Source of the DNA: Liopterus haemorrhoidalis | Taxonomy: Eukaryota; Arthropoda; Insecta; Coleoptera; Dytiscidae | DNA: 64,000 bases | NCBI GenBank assembly: GCA_963971575.1 | Contig: OZ020616.1 | Location: 11,207,934-11,271,933 of the forward strand | Reading direction: 5' to 3' | In this document: in pieces, positions 1 through 9,336 of the stretch | Numbering within the stretch: position 1 is the stretch's first letter | Layout: every line of letters starts with the position of its first letter | The notes under the pieces: generated by a model | The model's database searches: none | The model's input: the letters and a program-made list of their open reading frames with translations, nothing else | Told to the model about the DNA's origin: nothing | Translations under genes and position numbers: made by a program

Positions 1-455
1 AAGTTTTTAGAAAAACTAAGAAGGAAAACAATTTTTTTGGAACAAACGGTTTTATTGCTATTCAAAATATTCGGTTTTAAGATTTATACACTTTTGCATG
101 CGTTCAAACTAATTATCGAAACATTTTTTCCACTCTGAAGTTGGTATCTCAAAAATATGGGTTTCGAAGGCTTCAACAGTTATTGAGGTGATGAAAATTG
201 CTTGTTTTCATTGGAGAAGAAAACAAAAGTCCTTAGGGGATAAATCAAGTGAATACGGGCAATGAGACATTAATTCGATGTTTTTCTCCTTCAAATAATC
301 AATTGTTTGACGTGCTGTGTGGGAGCTTGCATTGTCATGATGAAGAATGATGCGACGTTTTTGGTTGTTTTTCTTGATTTTGTCGATGACTTCTGGCAAA
401 CAACTTGTTGTACACCATTCAGCATTAATTGTTTCAGGCTCAAGTTGATTGGTGT
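1..455 (-). pseudogene. mariner transposase remnant, C-terminal half (antisense)
   Basis: On the minus strand a frame at 399-208 reads through the second catalytic aspartate block (HHDNASSHTARQT) and the third (SPKDF), spaced as in the D34D triad of mariner transposases. The frame then shifts where a normal copy continues into the C-terminal region, whose sequence is still recognisable down to position 1. The window edge cuts the element about 20 bp inside its 3' terminal inverted repeat, judged against the related copies ending at 1466 and 37719. The 5' half is missing: homology stops near 455, where it meets the plus-strand copy head to head. Non-functional. Confidence 0.85.
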
Positions 456-691
456 AATGAATGCTAAAAAAAATTCAACCTAGGCACTGCAAAATCCGTA
501 TACAACATCGTTATAAATGACGAAACTTGGATTTATTCATATGAACCAGAAACTAAGCAACAATCCACGGTTTGGGTCTTCCAAGATGAACCGAAACCCA
601 CAAAAGTTGTTCGTTCACGAAGCACTTGAACGAAGCACCAAGAAAATTATTGCTTGTTTCTTCGGTTGTACTGGACATGTCGAAAACATTC

Positions 692-1016
692 CTTTAGAGC
701 AGTGCTTCTTAAACTTTTTGATGTCGCGGCTCCCCTACAACTCAAATCAATAACCCACGGCCCCCCTAATTTTTTTTTTGGAACCAAGATTAATTAAAAT
801 ATATACATACATATAGTTTTTTACCCTCAGATCATTCAATAATCTATGTGTAATGAAGAATAATATTTATGTAGCATTAAAGTTAAAGCGACTTATCATT
901 TTTAAATTATAAAATAATTAAGTGTTATATTTGCGGTTCTTCGCGGCCTCCTTGTGGGAACATCACGGCCCCCTAGGGGGCCGCGGCCTACCACTTTAAG
1001 AAGCACTGCTTTAGAG
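692..1016. mobile_element. hAT-type MITE with 8-bp target duplication
   Basis: The element spans 700-1008 (309 bp). Its ends are CAGTGCTTCTTAAA and the exact inverse. It is bounded by the 8-bp direct repeat CTTTAGAG at 692-699 and 1009-1016, as expected for hAT transposition. Removing it restores continuous mariner coding sequence, and the related mariner at about 37255 shows the unoccupied site. Near the right end there is a GC-rich palindrome around 968-983. It has no coding capacity. Confidence 0.93.
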
Positions 1017-1032
1017 CATCGGAGAACAGTTA

Positions 1033-1377
1033 ATGCTGAATGGTATACAACAATTTTTTTTGCCAGAAGTCATCGACCAAATCAAGAAAAACAACCAAAA
1101 ACATCGCATCATTCTTCATCATGACAATGCAAGTTCCCACACAGCACGTCAAACGATTGATTATTTGAAAGAGAAAAACATCGAATTAATGTCTCATTGC
1201 ATGTATTCACTTGATTTATCCCCTAACGCCTTTTTTTTGCTCCCCAATGTCAAACAAAAAATGCGTGGACAGCGATTTTCATCACCTCAAGAAGTTGTCG
1301 AAGCCTTCAAATACCATGTTTTGGAGATACCAACTTCAGAGTGGAATTTTTTTTTCGAGAATTGGTTTGAACGCTAG
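1033..1377 (+). pseudogene. mariner transposase, DDE C-terminal part
   Basis: Open frame of 114 codons covering the C-terminal half of a mariner transposase: the HHDNASSHTARQT block with the second catalytic Asp, then YSLDLSPNAFFLL, then the conserved C-terminal RGQRFSSPQE and ENWFER motifs. In relatives the residue 35 after the second Asp is the third Asp (PND-F); here it is Ala, so the D34D triad is broken by a point change. The start given is only an internal Met; the coding region once continued upstream across the MITE. Inactive. Confidence 0.85.
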
Positions 1378-1483
1378 CAAAAGTGTAAAAATCTTAAAGG
1401 TTATAAATTTAACAGTAAAAAAAAATTCTTTCTTACTTTCTGTAAAAACTTAAAAGGTAGCCCTCGTATCTTTCTTTTCCATG

Positions 1484-1714
1484 GCTTACTCCAGGGCCGG
1501 CGCTAGGATTTGCGAGGCCATGTGCGAGAACAGCCGCGGGGCCTGCTGTTCAGATCCAAGTGAGGAGCAAAAAAAAAAAAAGGTCCTCATCTCTATGCGC
1601 GGGGCTTGTTGTTGAACCGCGGGGCCTGCTGTTGACCGCGGGGCCTGCTGTTGACCGCGGGGCCATGTGCGGCCGCACATGCTGCACATGCCTCGCGCCG
1701 GCCCTGGCTTACTC
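1484..1714. mobile_element. hAT-type MITE, GC-rich, with internal short tandem repeats
   Basis: The element is 1492-1706 (215 bp) with perfect 12-bp ends CAGGGCCGGCGC / GCGCCGGCCCTG and the 8-bp target duplication GCTTACTC (1484-1491, 1707-1714). The centre has an A-run module (GAGGAGCAAAAA...) followed by about three copies of a ~19-bp unit containing CCGCGGGGCCTGCTGTTGA. It inserted 25 bp downstream of the mariner end. Open frames across it are by-products of the repeat. Confidence 0.92.
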
Positions 1715-2187
1715 TAAGAGTTTTTTTCTTTTCTTTTTTAATCATACTTTGTGCTTATGCTTATACATATAATGTCAACATTAAACTTAATGTGTCGACA
1801 GATATTTTTGAAACTATTTCTTTAACAATTCAAACTCATAATAAATAATTTAAATTTGTATCAAATTCCCCCATTTGAGATTTTTTAGTCGTTAAATTTT
1901 ATTGATATCCAATTCACCCTGCTTCGAATCCAATATCGTTGAACATCTTGTAGGTGTTTGAAGTGGATAGTGAAGTCTATTCCAAGTATGTTTATTGGGC
2001 AGTTGAGAGGGAAGCTGCGGATCACATTTAAATATTGAAGTGACAAGCTCTCCCTGCCGTCAATGTACAATCACAAAACATGGTCACTACATATTTAACA
2101 TTAACACACGCACAAACCAACTCCCTGCCCCAGTGGGCCAAACACACGGGCGTACCGTATCCGCCGGAAAAGCCATGGGTACAATAA
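1715..2187. other. no recognisable feature
   Basis: AT-rich sequence with no coding similarity or terminal repeats that I can see. It is the unique flank between the hAT MITE and the Tc1/mariner element. Confidence 0.5.
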
Positions 2188-2189
2188 TA

Positions 2190-3108
2190 CAAGGTGTCTC
2201 AAAAGAAATTTTATATTTATTTAGCTTACTGCGTGAACGCAACGTATCCGAGGGGCGCGGGGGTTATGTCAATCGGTAGCCTGGCTCTTGGGAATCTAGT
2301 CGCTATGGAGCGTTTCTCGGGAGCAGACTGCGCGTTATGCGTGCGAGAGTTTTACAAAAACGGTGATTCGGCGACTGTAGCGCGTAGAAAATTCTGCAGT
2401 ATTCGAGGTTTTCGCCACTTAAATGATGCGCCAAGCATTCCTCTAATTCGACATTGGGTTAAAAAGTTTGAAGAGACTGGTACAACGCTGGATAAATCAA
2501 AATCCGGGCGACCTAGGTCATCCAAGAACGGTAGAAAACGTGGAGAATGTTAATCAGTCTGTTCGTGACGACCCGAACCTTTCAATTCGGAAGCGCGCAA
2601 GTGCTTTAAATGTGCATAGATCATCATTAAATCGCATTATGCACAAAGACCTAAAGCTGCACCCCTACAAAATTCAATTGGTGCAAGAATTAAAGCCCCA
2701 AGATGCCAGTCAGAGGCTTAATTTCGTAAATCAGATGATTGAGTAAGAGAGGTGACATAAATTAGCCTCCACGCAGTCCAGATTTAACCCCTATGGACTT
2801 TTTCCTATAGGGTTATCTTAAATCTAAAGTTTACGCCAATAAACCGACTTCACTGGCGCATTTGAAGGAAAATATCCGTCACGAAATGGCAGCCATCCCT
2901 GAGTCCACCTGCCGAGACGTCATAAGTAATTTTACTGTTCGATTAAATGAGTGCCGAGAACGCGAGGGTCTACATTTAGACGATATTATTTTTAAGAAAT
3001 AAATCCCCAAAAAGTGTATTTTAATAATTAATAAACATTTTTTCTATATACGGCTTACTTTTTTTTTAATCGATCCACTAAATATAAAATTTCTTTTGAG
3101 ACACCTTG
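2190..3108 (+). mobile_element. core-deleted Tc1/mariner element, copy 1
   Basis: A 919-bp element with near-perfect inverted ends (CAAGGTGTCTCAAAAGAAAT at the left, its inverse at the right) of about 30 bp, flanked by the TA target duplication (2188-2189, 3109-3110). Its sister copy is at 48909-49821. It encodes a transposase in which the catalytic centre has been removed by an internal deletion near 2745-2750. Both termini are intact, so it could in principle be moved in trans. Confidence 0.93.
2305..3002 (+). pseudogene. Tc1/mariner-type transposase, helix-turn-helix N-terminus joined to C-terminus
   Basis: From ATG 2305 the frame reads MERFSGADCALCVREFYKNG, an N-terminal DNA-binding region common in insect Tc1/mariner-like transposases (DUF4817-type), followed by the KSGRPRSS linker. 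A one-base insertion near 2522 (TCCAAGAACGG against TCAAGAACGG in the sister copy) shifts the frame; the second helix-turn-helix (RKRASALNVHRSSLNRIMHK) continues in another frame to about 2745. A deletion then jumps to the last part of the catalytic domain (SPDLTPMDFFL, near 2780-2810), and the frame ends in KK-stop at 3000-3002. The first two catalytic acidic residues are missing, and two Trp codons have become stops. Inactive. Confidence 0.88.
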
Positions 3109-3294
3109 TATTAAACATTTGAGCAGAAATACAGAATTGTCAAACAAGAGAAACAAGATACGTTCTCTTTTTCTGGATCTTTGGCCTTTTATGAAGTCAC
3201 ATGGTCAGCGCTACGTTTCGACCGATCTTATTTTGAGGGTAGGTTAATAAGTCTTTACAGAACTATAGAAAACACATAATTTTGGGTTGATTCA

Positions 3295-3400
3295 TTTTTA
3301 GGTTTTGTAGGTATGACCAAAAAACCCTTATACCGACATTTTATCGTCTCTCTGTCTGTTCGATAAAAATTGTAGCCAAACGGATAAATTGTAGCCAAAG
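3295..3400 (+). repeat. dispersed repeat, truncated copy A (GGTTTTGTAGGTATGACC family)
   Basis: Matches the first ~100 bp of the longer copies at 3602 and 62120 (TTTTGTAGGTATGACC, CTGTCTGTTCG, ATTGTAGCCAAACGG). It breaks off where the 206-bp repeat at 3401 begins. Confidence 0.75.
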
Positions 3401-3606
3401 GACTATTGTATAGGTATTTCGTGAATTAAGAAGATTAAAATATGGTGCTAAATAGAATGAAAATAAAACTTCAATTGTACCAGACCCAAAATTAAAATTG
3501 TAATATATGGACCACCTTACATAATAGCAAATTTAATTTCTTCCAACATATTATTCAAAAGAAAATCTGTAGCACGAGATCAGTGTAAGTGCATTAACCT
3601 ATTTTT
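3401..3606 (+). repeat. 206-bp dispersed repeat, unoccupied copy
   Basis: Nearly identical to 59308-59783, except that the latter carries a 266-bp insertion. It shares ACTATTGTATAGGTATTTCG at the left and GTGCATTAACCTATTTTT at the right. No coding capacity. It separates copy A from copy B of the GGTTTTGTAGGTATGACC repeat. Confidence 0.85.
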
Positions 3607-4625
3607 AGGGTTTTGTAGGTATGACCAAAAAACCCTTATACCGTCATTTTGTCGTCTGTGTGTCTGTCTGTCTGTCTGTTCGATAAAAATTGTAGCCAAA
3701 CGGCTAAACCTAGGGAGTTGAAATTTACCATGCTTATACAACTCTTAAACCCGCACATAGGAAAAATACTAAAACATCTAAAAAACATATCCCCCTAAAA
3801 ATATAAACAAATATATGCTCATCGAAAAACAAAAATATTTTTTTACAATTCTGTGTAGGTTATCAAATGAAAGCCCTTGGTACGTGGATTAAAGATCAAA
3901 ATTTTATTTTTGCAAAATAAATTATTTTGACTCGATTTTTGCCAAAATTGTGCAAAACAAATTTTGTCCCACACCCTGTAGCCCAGATGGTTTAAACTAA
4001 AAATCTGAAAAAATTCTAATTAATGTACATTGGTGTGAACCGGAATAGTACAACAGGAATTTTTGATCAGATTATGTTTTCGGAAAATAATGCATTTTTT
4101 GTGTTTTTAACTACAATATGTAAAATATTTAATCCGCTATTTAAGTCCAGTGGTAACGTTATCGCTTCGTATGTGGCAAACTACTGTTCGAATCCCGTAC
4201 ATTTTTATTTTTTCTGTTTTTTTTTTGCATTTTTATTTTGTTTTAATTATTTTGTCAAAATTCTAGTTATATTTTGGCCAATGTTGCATTTAATTTTTAA
4301 AAGCGTAAATTTAATAACCAGTGGGAAGTGTTGAAATTATAATTTAATTCTAATTTTGAATGTATACGAAATCAGAGGGGTAGAGTTTATGACTTAAACA
4401 ACCAATGGAAGCCGTAGGCGCAATTTTTAAAATATTAATGAACCTTGCTATATAAAAAAAATACTGCAAATATTTAGAAACCCAAATAATGGTATAAGGC
4501 ATTCGAATTAAAATTAATAAAAAAATATTTTAACATAAAATTTGTTTTGGCATCCCAAATAATCATTATTCACTTACTAAATACCTGCGAAATCCTGAAA
4601 TGTGTGTAAATTCACACTTCTCATA
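3602..4625 (+). repeat. dispersed repeat copy B with inverted termini
   Basis: Begins AGGGTTTTGTAGGTATGACC and ends in the inverse motif (AAATACCTGCGAAATCCTGAAA, near 4578-4602) followed by a small palindrome (TGTGTAAATTCACA). The first ~500 bp match 62118-62590, sharing the block CAACAGGAATTTTTGATCAG at 4050 and 62540. It probably represents a non-autonomous element with subterminal inverted repeats. Superfamily not identified. The 103-codon frame at 4023-4334 lies inside it and looks like chance. Confidence 0.65.
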
Positions 4626-4681
4626 ATTTTTTATTTCTCAACATACGAATCTGTAAATTAAGTAACCGGACTGGCAACATA

Positions 4682-5163
4682 CCACTTCACTCAATAAGTC
4701 TCCGGTTTGACATATATATGGCAACACTGTTGACAGACCCATATGATTTCTGGATAGTACCAACCTTCAAACGATACGTGTGAAAATTTCATGACATTCT
4801 GACAATTAGTTTAGAGATTACACTGGTTTTAATGACTCCAGTTTTGTAATTTTCAAAAGAATGGATAAAAAAGAATTTCGTGTGTTGGATTAGACATGAT
4901 TAAACATGTTTTTTGATGGGAAAAAGTACTGTTGAAGCCATACAGTGGCTTGATAAGCGTTATAAAGACTCTGCACCAGGCAAATCAACTATTACTGATT
5001 GATATGTTGAATTTAAATTAATTAATTAATTTCAATTTTTTTAATTTTAGGAGCGTTGGAATGAATGCATCACACTTGAAGGAGAGTATGTAGAAGTATA
5101 AAGTCGAATTAAAAAAAAATAATGTTTTTCTTAGTTAGACTGGAGACTTGTTGAGCGACGTGA
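4682..5163 (+). mobile_element. irritans-type mariner, core-deleted
   Basis: A 482-bp element flanked by TA (4680-4681, 5164-5165), with imperfect ends matching CTCAATAAGTCTCCGGTTTG, a terminus like that of the irritans subfamily (Himar-type) of mariner. The coding start MDKKEFRVL lies at 4861 and meets a stop at 4891. The next part of the N-terminal domain (TVEAIQWLDKRYKDSAPGKS) is in another frame. All catalytic blocks are gone: after about 5018 a ~33-bp AT-rich stretch leads directly to the C-terminal tail (RWNECITLEGEYVEV-stop, 5054-5102). Inactive. Confidence 0.85.
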
Positions 5164-5249
5164 TAGCGTTTGAGCTGGCACAATTTGGCCGCGAGACTTG
5201 GAGGGGCAGCAGGTGAACATATAATACACCTTCAGTACGAGTTTGAACA

Positions 5250-6070
5250 CGCTAGAGTAATTTGTTGTCCGTAGGGATTTTTTTCGTGAAACAGTTTTTT
5301 CTAGTGCGTTCTAAAAATGAGTGACATTCATTTCGAGCAACGGTGTTGTATCAGGTTTTGCTTCAGACTTGGGCACAGTGCAACGAAACTTTTGCAAAAC
5401 TTCAGCAGGCCTACGGAGACAGTGTTTTGTCAAGGACCCAGGTTTTTTGGTGATTTAAGGCATTTTCAAAGGCTAAATATGTTTATTTTTAGCGGAATAA
5501 TAAATTTAATTTAACTTATATTTAAGAGGAAATGTAATGTAAAATACAGAAAATATGAAATATCAGAATTTATTCTATTTTATACAATATAAATTAACTT
5601 CATTTAAAGAAAAAAGAGAGTTGATTGAAGATGAATCACGCAGCGGAAGGCCTTCATCTTCAAGAACCAATGAAAATGTCGACAGAATCTGGGATCTTGT
5701 GCGTTCAGATCGTCGGTTGACAGTCAGAACGATCGGGGATGCGTTAAATTTGACTCACAATACCGTTCATCAGATTTTGACCAATGAATTAGGGATGAGA
5801 AATTTTTTGTCACACTGCAATTACAATAAACGAGTTTTTAGACAGTAAAAACATTCCTGTGACTCCTCAGCCTACTTATTCCCCTGACTTGAGTCCTTGT
5901 GACTTTTTCCTCTTCATAAGATTGAAAAATCACCTCAAGGGGCGTCATTTTAGGACAATCAAAAACATTCAAATGTCCGTAACCGACCAGCTGAAAGAAT
6001 ACGGTAGATGCGGCAACAATTTGAAGCAATTTCGATGGCGAAATTCATGCATTTTCGTCATCGAAACTGC
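5250..6070 (+). pseudogene. mariner transposase, interrupted and core-deleted
   Basis: ATG 5317 opens with MSDIHFEQRCCIRFCFRLGH, a mariner N-terminal helix-turn-helix region. After about 5475 an AT-rich block of ~130 bp with no similarity interrupts the reading. Coding resumes near 5603 with KRELIEDESRSGRPSSSRTN and the second helix-turn-helix (RTIGDALNLTHNTVHQILTN). A deletion around 5810-5850 removes the first two catalytic aspartates. The third block survives (TYSPDLSPCDFFLF, ~5873-5915), followed by the C-terminal region to about 6060. Element ends were not found. The AT-rich block could be a small nested insertion. Confidence 0.82.
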
Positions 6071-6078
6071 ACAAGCAT

Positions 6079-6535
6079 TTATTCTCCACTATGAGATCGC
6101 GGCACCCAGATTACCAATATCTTTTTTATACCCAATTTTTCGTGCAAAATTGAAACCACTATACCATGTGATATGCCTGTGGTCACAGCAAATTCGCGCA
6201 CTTTAACTCGTCGATTACTCAAGACCATATCGTGGATTTTGTCAATAATTTCTGGCGTAGTCACCTCAAGTGGATGTCTCGCACGAAGTTCATCACTTGA
6301 GGATGTACGACAACCTTAAAACTTATTCACCCAATCGTAAACAGTTTTAAACGCTGGTGCAGGTGTGCCATGATCATTAACCGACTCGGTTTTGATTTCT
6401 TTTGGTGTTTTGCCTTTCAAATGAAAGTGTTTAATCACCTTTACAAAACGAGATCGACAACACCTCATAGTTTTCGAAAATAAAATATTACGCCGCATCT
6501 TTGGTCCCAATCAAATTAATGGTGAATGGAGAATT
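6079..6535 (-). pseudogene. mariner transposase N-terminal domain (antisense)
   Basis: On the minus strand, 6510-6316 reads VKVIKHFHLKGKTPKEIK and TPAPAFKTVYDWVNKF, a mariner helix-turn-helix domain. After a stop the same protein continues at 6264-6079 with TTPEIIDKIHDMVLSNRRVK and GISHGIVVSILHEKLGIKK. The sequence stops at IWVPR, just before the catalytic domain, at the junction with the plus-strand mariner, so the two remnants meet tail to tail near 6080. Inactive. Confidence 0.85.
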
Positions 6536-6540
6536 CGTAA

Positions 6541-6835
6541 GAACATGAGTATCAGAGAACTGTAGTCAAGGCAGAGTATCACACAAGCACTGAAAGGTAG
6601 ACAATTACAGTAGATAGGACGTGTTATGAGGATGATGGACAACAGAATGGTTAGAAAGATATGAAAAGGAAGACTGAATATCCGTCAACCAGTGGGAAAA
6701 ACCACGCAAGAGACGGAGAGATCAGCTAACTGACATTCTAACAAGTGTTGGTATATAGGGCACATGACAAGACCTGACAATTAATAGAACAAGATGGAGA
6801 ACTTAGGTGAGTGAGGCCAAAAGACAACTTGACTG
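6541..6835 (+). pseudogene. LINE C-terminal tail, heavily mutated
   Basis: Reading across frames gives GEWRIRKN, then GRVMRMMDNRMVRKI, a GRLN-rQPVG stretch and RTRWRTL, the sequence pattern at the end of many insect non-LTR retrotransposon reverse-transcriptase proteins (GHVMRM...GRR-VGRP-KRW...). Several stops interrupt it. A short duplicated tail AAAAGACAA-TTGACTGAT follows near 6820-6865. Confidence 0.6.
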
Positions 6836-6869
6836 ATGACTGAATAAAAGACAATTTGACTGATAGTGC

Positions 6870-8300
6870 CCGAAAAAGAAGTGTCAATAAGGTAATAATC
6901 TTAGTGCTTTACTGAAATTAAAACGCACATACTAACATTCTGATCATGCCATGTAAAACAAAGAATACTGAATATCACAAGTAGGGCAAAATTGAGAGAA
7001 AAAGCGAACTTAGCCGAAAAAAGTCATCATAGTTAAAAAACTTGCGTCAATGGTTTGGACTCTAAGAAATCCTGTTAGAAAGCCATTCAAGGTGCAAATT
7101 ATGTTACCGATGAACAATATTTTTATAAGAAAGAGCAGCCAAAGAAGAAGGGATGTATCTGTCACTCTATCTCTTCTTGGGAAAGATCAGTGTATTTTTT
7201 TTTTGTATATGTATAATCATACAGTTTTATGTATAATCAAATATATCTCCATGAACTATTATATTACTTCTTAATTAATTTGCCTCATCCTGAGAAATCG
7301 CATCTCAGTTGAATTTGACGTATTCAAATTAAATAATCCTGTTTCAATATATATAAAATTCGTTGGCGGCGCCACTGTGTGTACCTCCATCTCTTGAGAA
7401 AGCGAGGGTCCCCTCCCGCGGGCCTCATGACTCTTCTATCCCACCTCTGCCACCAACATATGTTTATCCAAACACAGCAGCACCGCAAGCCGACACTCCT
7501 TACCCAATCAAATATTTAAACGTTATTTATTTGTTGTTTTACGAAACAATAAGTAAAGGGGGCTGTGTGTTTAGCGAACATAGATATTCCGGAGAAAACG
7601 AATTCCTTTAACTTTTTTTTCCCAAAGAGTTAATGAATTATTTACGAAGGAGTTAGCTTGTAAATTTTTGGTTTGTTTAATTCAACTTGCTTTTAACGTA
7701 TACATTTGTTCTAAGATATTCTTAAAGAAGAAAAAATAAAAGTTTTCTTTATTAAAATGTTGTGAAAAACAAGTCGTAAGATCTCTACCGTTATCAAATG
7801 ATTAATAGGGTTTTTCTGAACAAGATATTTAACTTTCACTGACTACAAAATTTGGAGACCAAATGTGTCCTATCTTTTAACATGTAAAGTCTTGTTCATA
7901 TCTAACATTACAGCTACATATATTTATAGGAACAAGTTTGTTCAAATAACCCCATATATTTGAATCGTTAATAACAAATAAACGTTCACCATCAATACAA
8001 TTTGGAAATTTTTGGCATGAACATTTAACACTCTACAATAAATTTTTAGAAACTATATATTTTAAAAATATAATAAAATTGATTATTTCTTTTTAATTTA
8101 CATGAATATGTATTTCGCTAATTCTTTTCAAGTTTTTAGACCAACTACTGTGGATAGCAAAGTAACAACTTTCAAAAACTAAATCTGATCATACATACCG
8201 AGCCTACTAATCCAGATTACATTATGCGCATTAATCTGAATTTTTTAATACCGTTCAGTAAATAGTTATTTATGCAATTAGTTTGTAAAAAAGTTCTTTT
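6870..8300. other. no recognisable feature
   Basis: AT-rich apart from a GC-richer patch at 7355-7500. The 82-codon frame there (7363-7611) has no similarity I recognise and no supporting signals. I leave it uncalled. Confidence 0.4.
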
Positions 8301-8555
8301 CAGTAAGGGGGGGCGGAGGCGGCGACGGCCCCTAGCGCACTAAGGAAAAGGGCGCCACATTGCGAAGGCGAGGACCTTTTTTTTTTTTGCTCATCATTTG
8401 GTATTTGGGAGGTGATGACTTTTTTTTTTTGCTCATTACTTCTTAGATTTTAGGAGGTGAGAACCTTATTTTTACTCTTATCACTTACATTTATTTGCCA
8501 AGGGCGCCAAAACACGGTTTTGCCCCTAGCGCAAGTTTTCCTTACTGCGGCTCTG
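8301..8555. mobile_element. hAT-like non-autonomous element, degenerate left end
   Basis: Inverted ends CAGTAAGG / CCTTACTG at 8301 and 8540-8547. The right end extends through GCGGCTCTG, which resembles the end of the hAT MITE at 42036 (CAGAGCCGTAGC). No matching 8-bp duplication is visible, so the left end may be truncated. Two copies of an internal T-run module (CTTTTTTTTTTTGCTCAT...GGAGGTGA) are shared, inverted, with the MITEs at 1492 and 42036. Confidence 0.6.
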
Positions 8556-8563
8556 CCTGACGT

Positions 8564-8637
8564 AAAACGATAAATGGTTCTTTGCTTCACAAATTATAGC
8601 CTTAATTTGTGAAGTAAAGAATCGTTTATTAATTTTA
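8564..8637. repeat. perfect-stem hairpin of ~27 bp
   Basis: Arms 8570-8596 and 8603-8629 (ATAAATGGTTCTTTGCTTC... and its near inverse ...GAAGTAAAGAATCGTTTAT) are separated by 6 nt. Weaker pairing continues outward (GTAAAA / TTTTAC). It is the size of a precursor microRNA hairpin but could equally be a collapsed MITE; no target duplication is seen. Confidence 0.6.
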
Positions 8638-8639
8638 CC

Positions 8640-9284
8640 TCATCTTAAACTTCTCGTTAACTCAACAATTAATATTTGTCCGATATGTATGCTTTTTTAT
8701 AATTTTGACAGCTGTTTTTAGGGGAAACTTTTTATGATCGCAGCGCCAGATGCGGCAAAGCTGGAACACTCGAAAGTGACATTAAAATCTTAGTCGTGTA
8801 CTTGTTTACATAGTGAAAATGAACAAGAGTTGTATATTTCCCATTTTCCGATCTTTTTTGTGCTTTTTTTTATTTAAAAGTAATCTACGATTTACAAGAT
8901 ATGTAATAATATACTATTCTAAAGAAATTTCAAGGAAATTTTTAGTTTTTCGTTGTATTTTTAATTCTTTTTGACTGTCCGTCAATATAATAGCAACAAA
9001 AATATGGTAAATATATTAGTAAAAAATCTCTGCCTGAAAAAGTGGAAGGGTTAAAAGGCCCTTTAAGTATATCAACTAATCTTCCAAGTATATCAACTAA
9101 TCATTTAGGCAAATTTTGGGTGGGGTAAGTGCTTATTTTCAGTCTTTTCTTGGACGTAAAAAATCACTTTTAAAAGTTGCTTGTTGCATTAAACGCAACG
9201 AGTAAACAAGCATTCCTGGGCTTGGATTTTTGTCCATTTTTAGTTTTTGGATCCATAGAGACATTTTTGTATGATAGAGACCTA
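8640..9284. other. mostly featureless; possible outer inverted arm
   Basis: No coding similarity. A ~60-bp stretch at 8720-8785 (AGGGGAAACTTT, CAGCGCCAGATG, CGAAAGTGACATT) is a weak inverted match to 11205-11265, so a degenerate larger element may enclose the 9285-11004 element. Two copies of a 20-bp repeat (AAGTATATCAACTAATC) lie at 9065-9105. Confidence 0.4.
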
Positions 9285-9336
9285 CCCAGCAAACATTTTT
9301 ATCCGGACCAGTACTGGTAAAGCACATACTCGCCGG

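Larger units (their letters stand above)
456..1466 (+). mobile_element. mariner element, 5'-truncated, split by a hAT MITE
   Basis: Mariner family DNA transposon of the same family as the copy at 36589-37719. It starts inside the transposase gene and runs to the 3' terminal inverted repeat, which ends in CCCTCG followed by TA at 1467-1468. The coding part carries the first catalytic block (NDETWIYSYEPETK, near 517-560) and, after the 309-bp insertion at 700-1008, the second block at 1111-1150. The 5' inverted repeat and the helix-turn-helix region are absent. Confidence 0.85.

Noticed and set aside
4023..4334. 103-codon Phe-rich frame that could look like a membrane protein
   Set aside because: Lies within the dispersed repeat and is driven by T-runs; the homologous copy at 62540 does not preserve it.
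5019..5053. AT-rich stretch ending TTTTTTTAATTTTAG before mariner coding, like a 3' splice site
   Set aside because: Mariner transposase genes normally lack introns and about 300 catalytic codons are also missing here; a deletion with filler DNA is simpler.
7363..7611. 82-codon Pro-rich frame
   Set aside because: Composition unusual for the area, but no domain, no conserved start context and no flanking structure.
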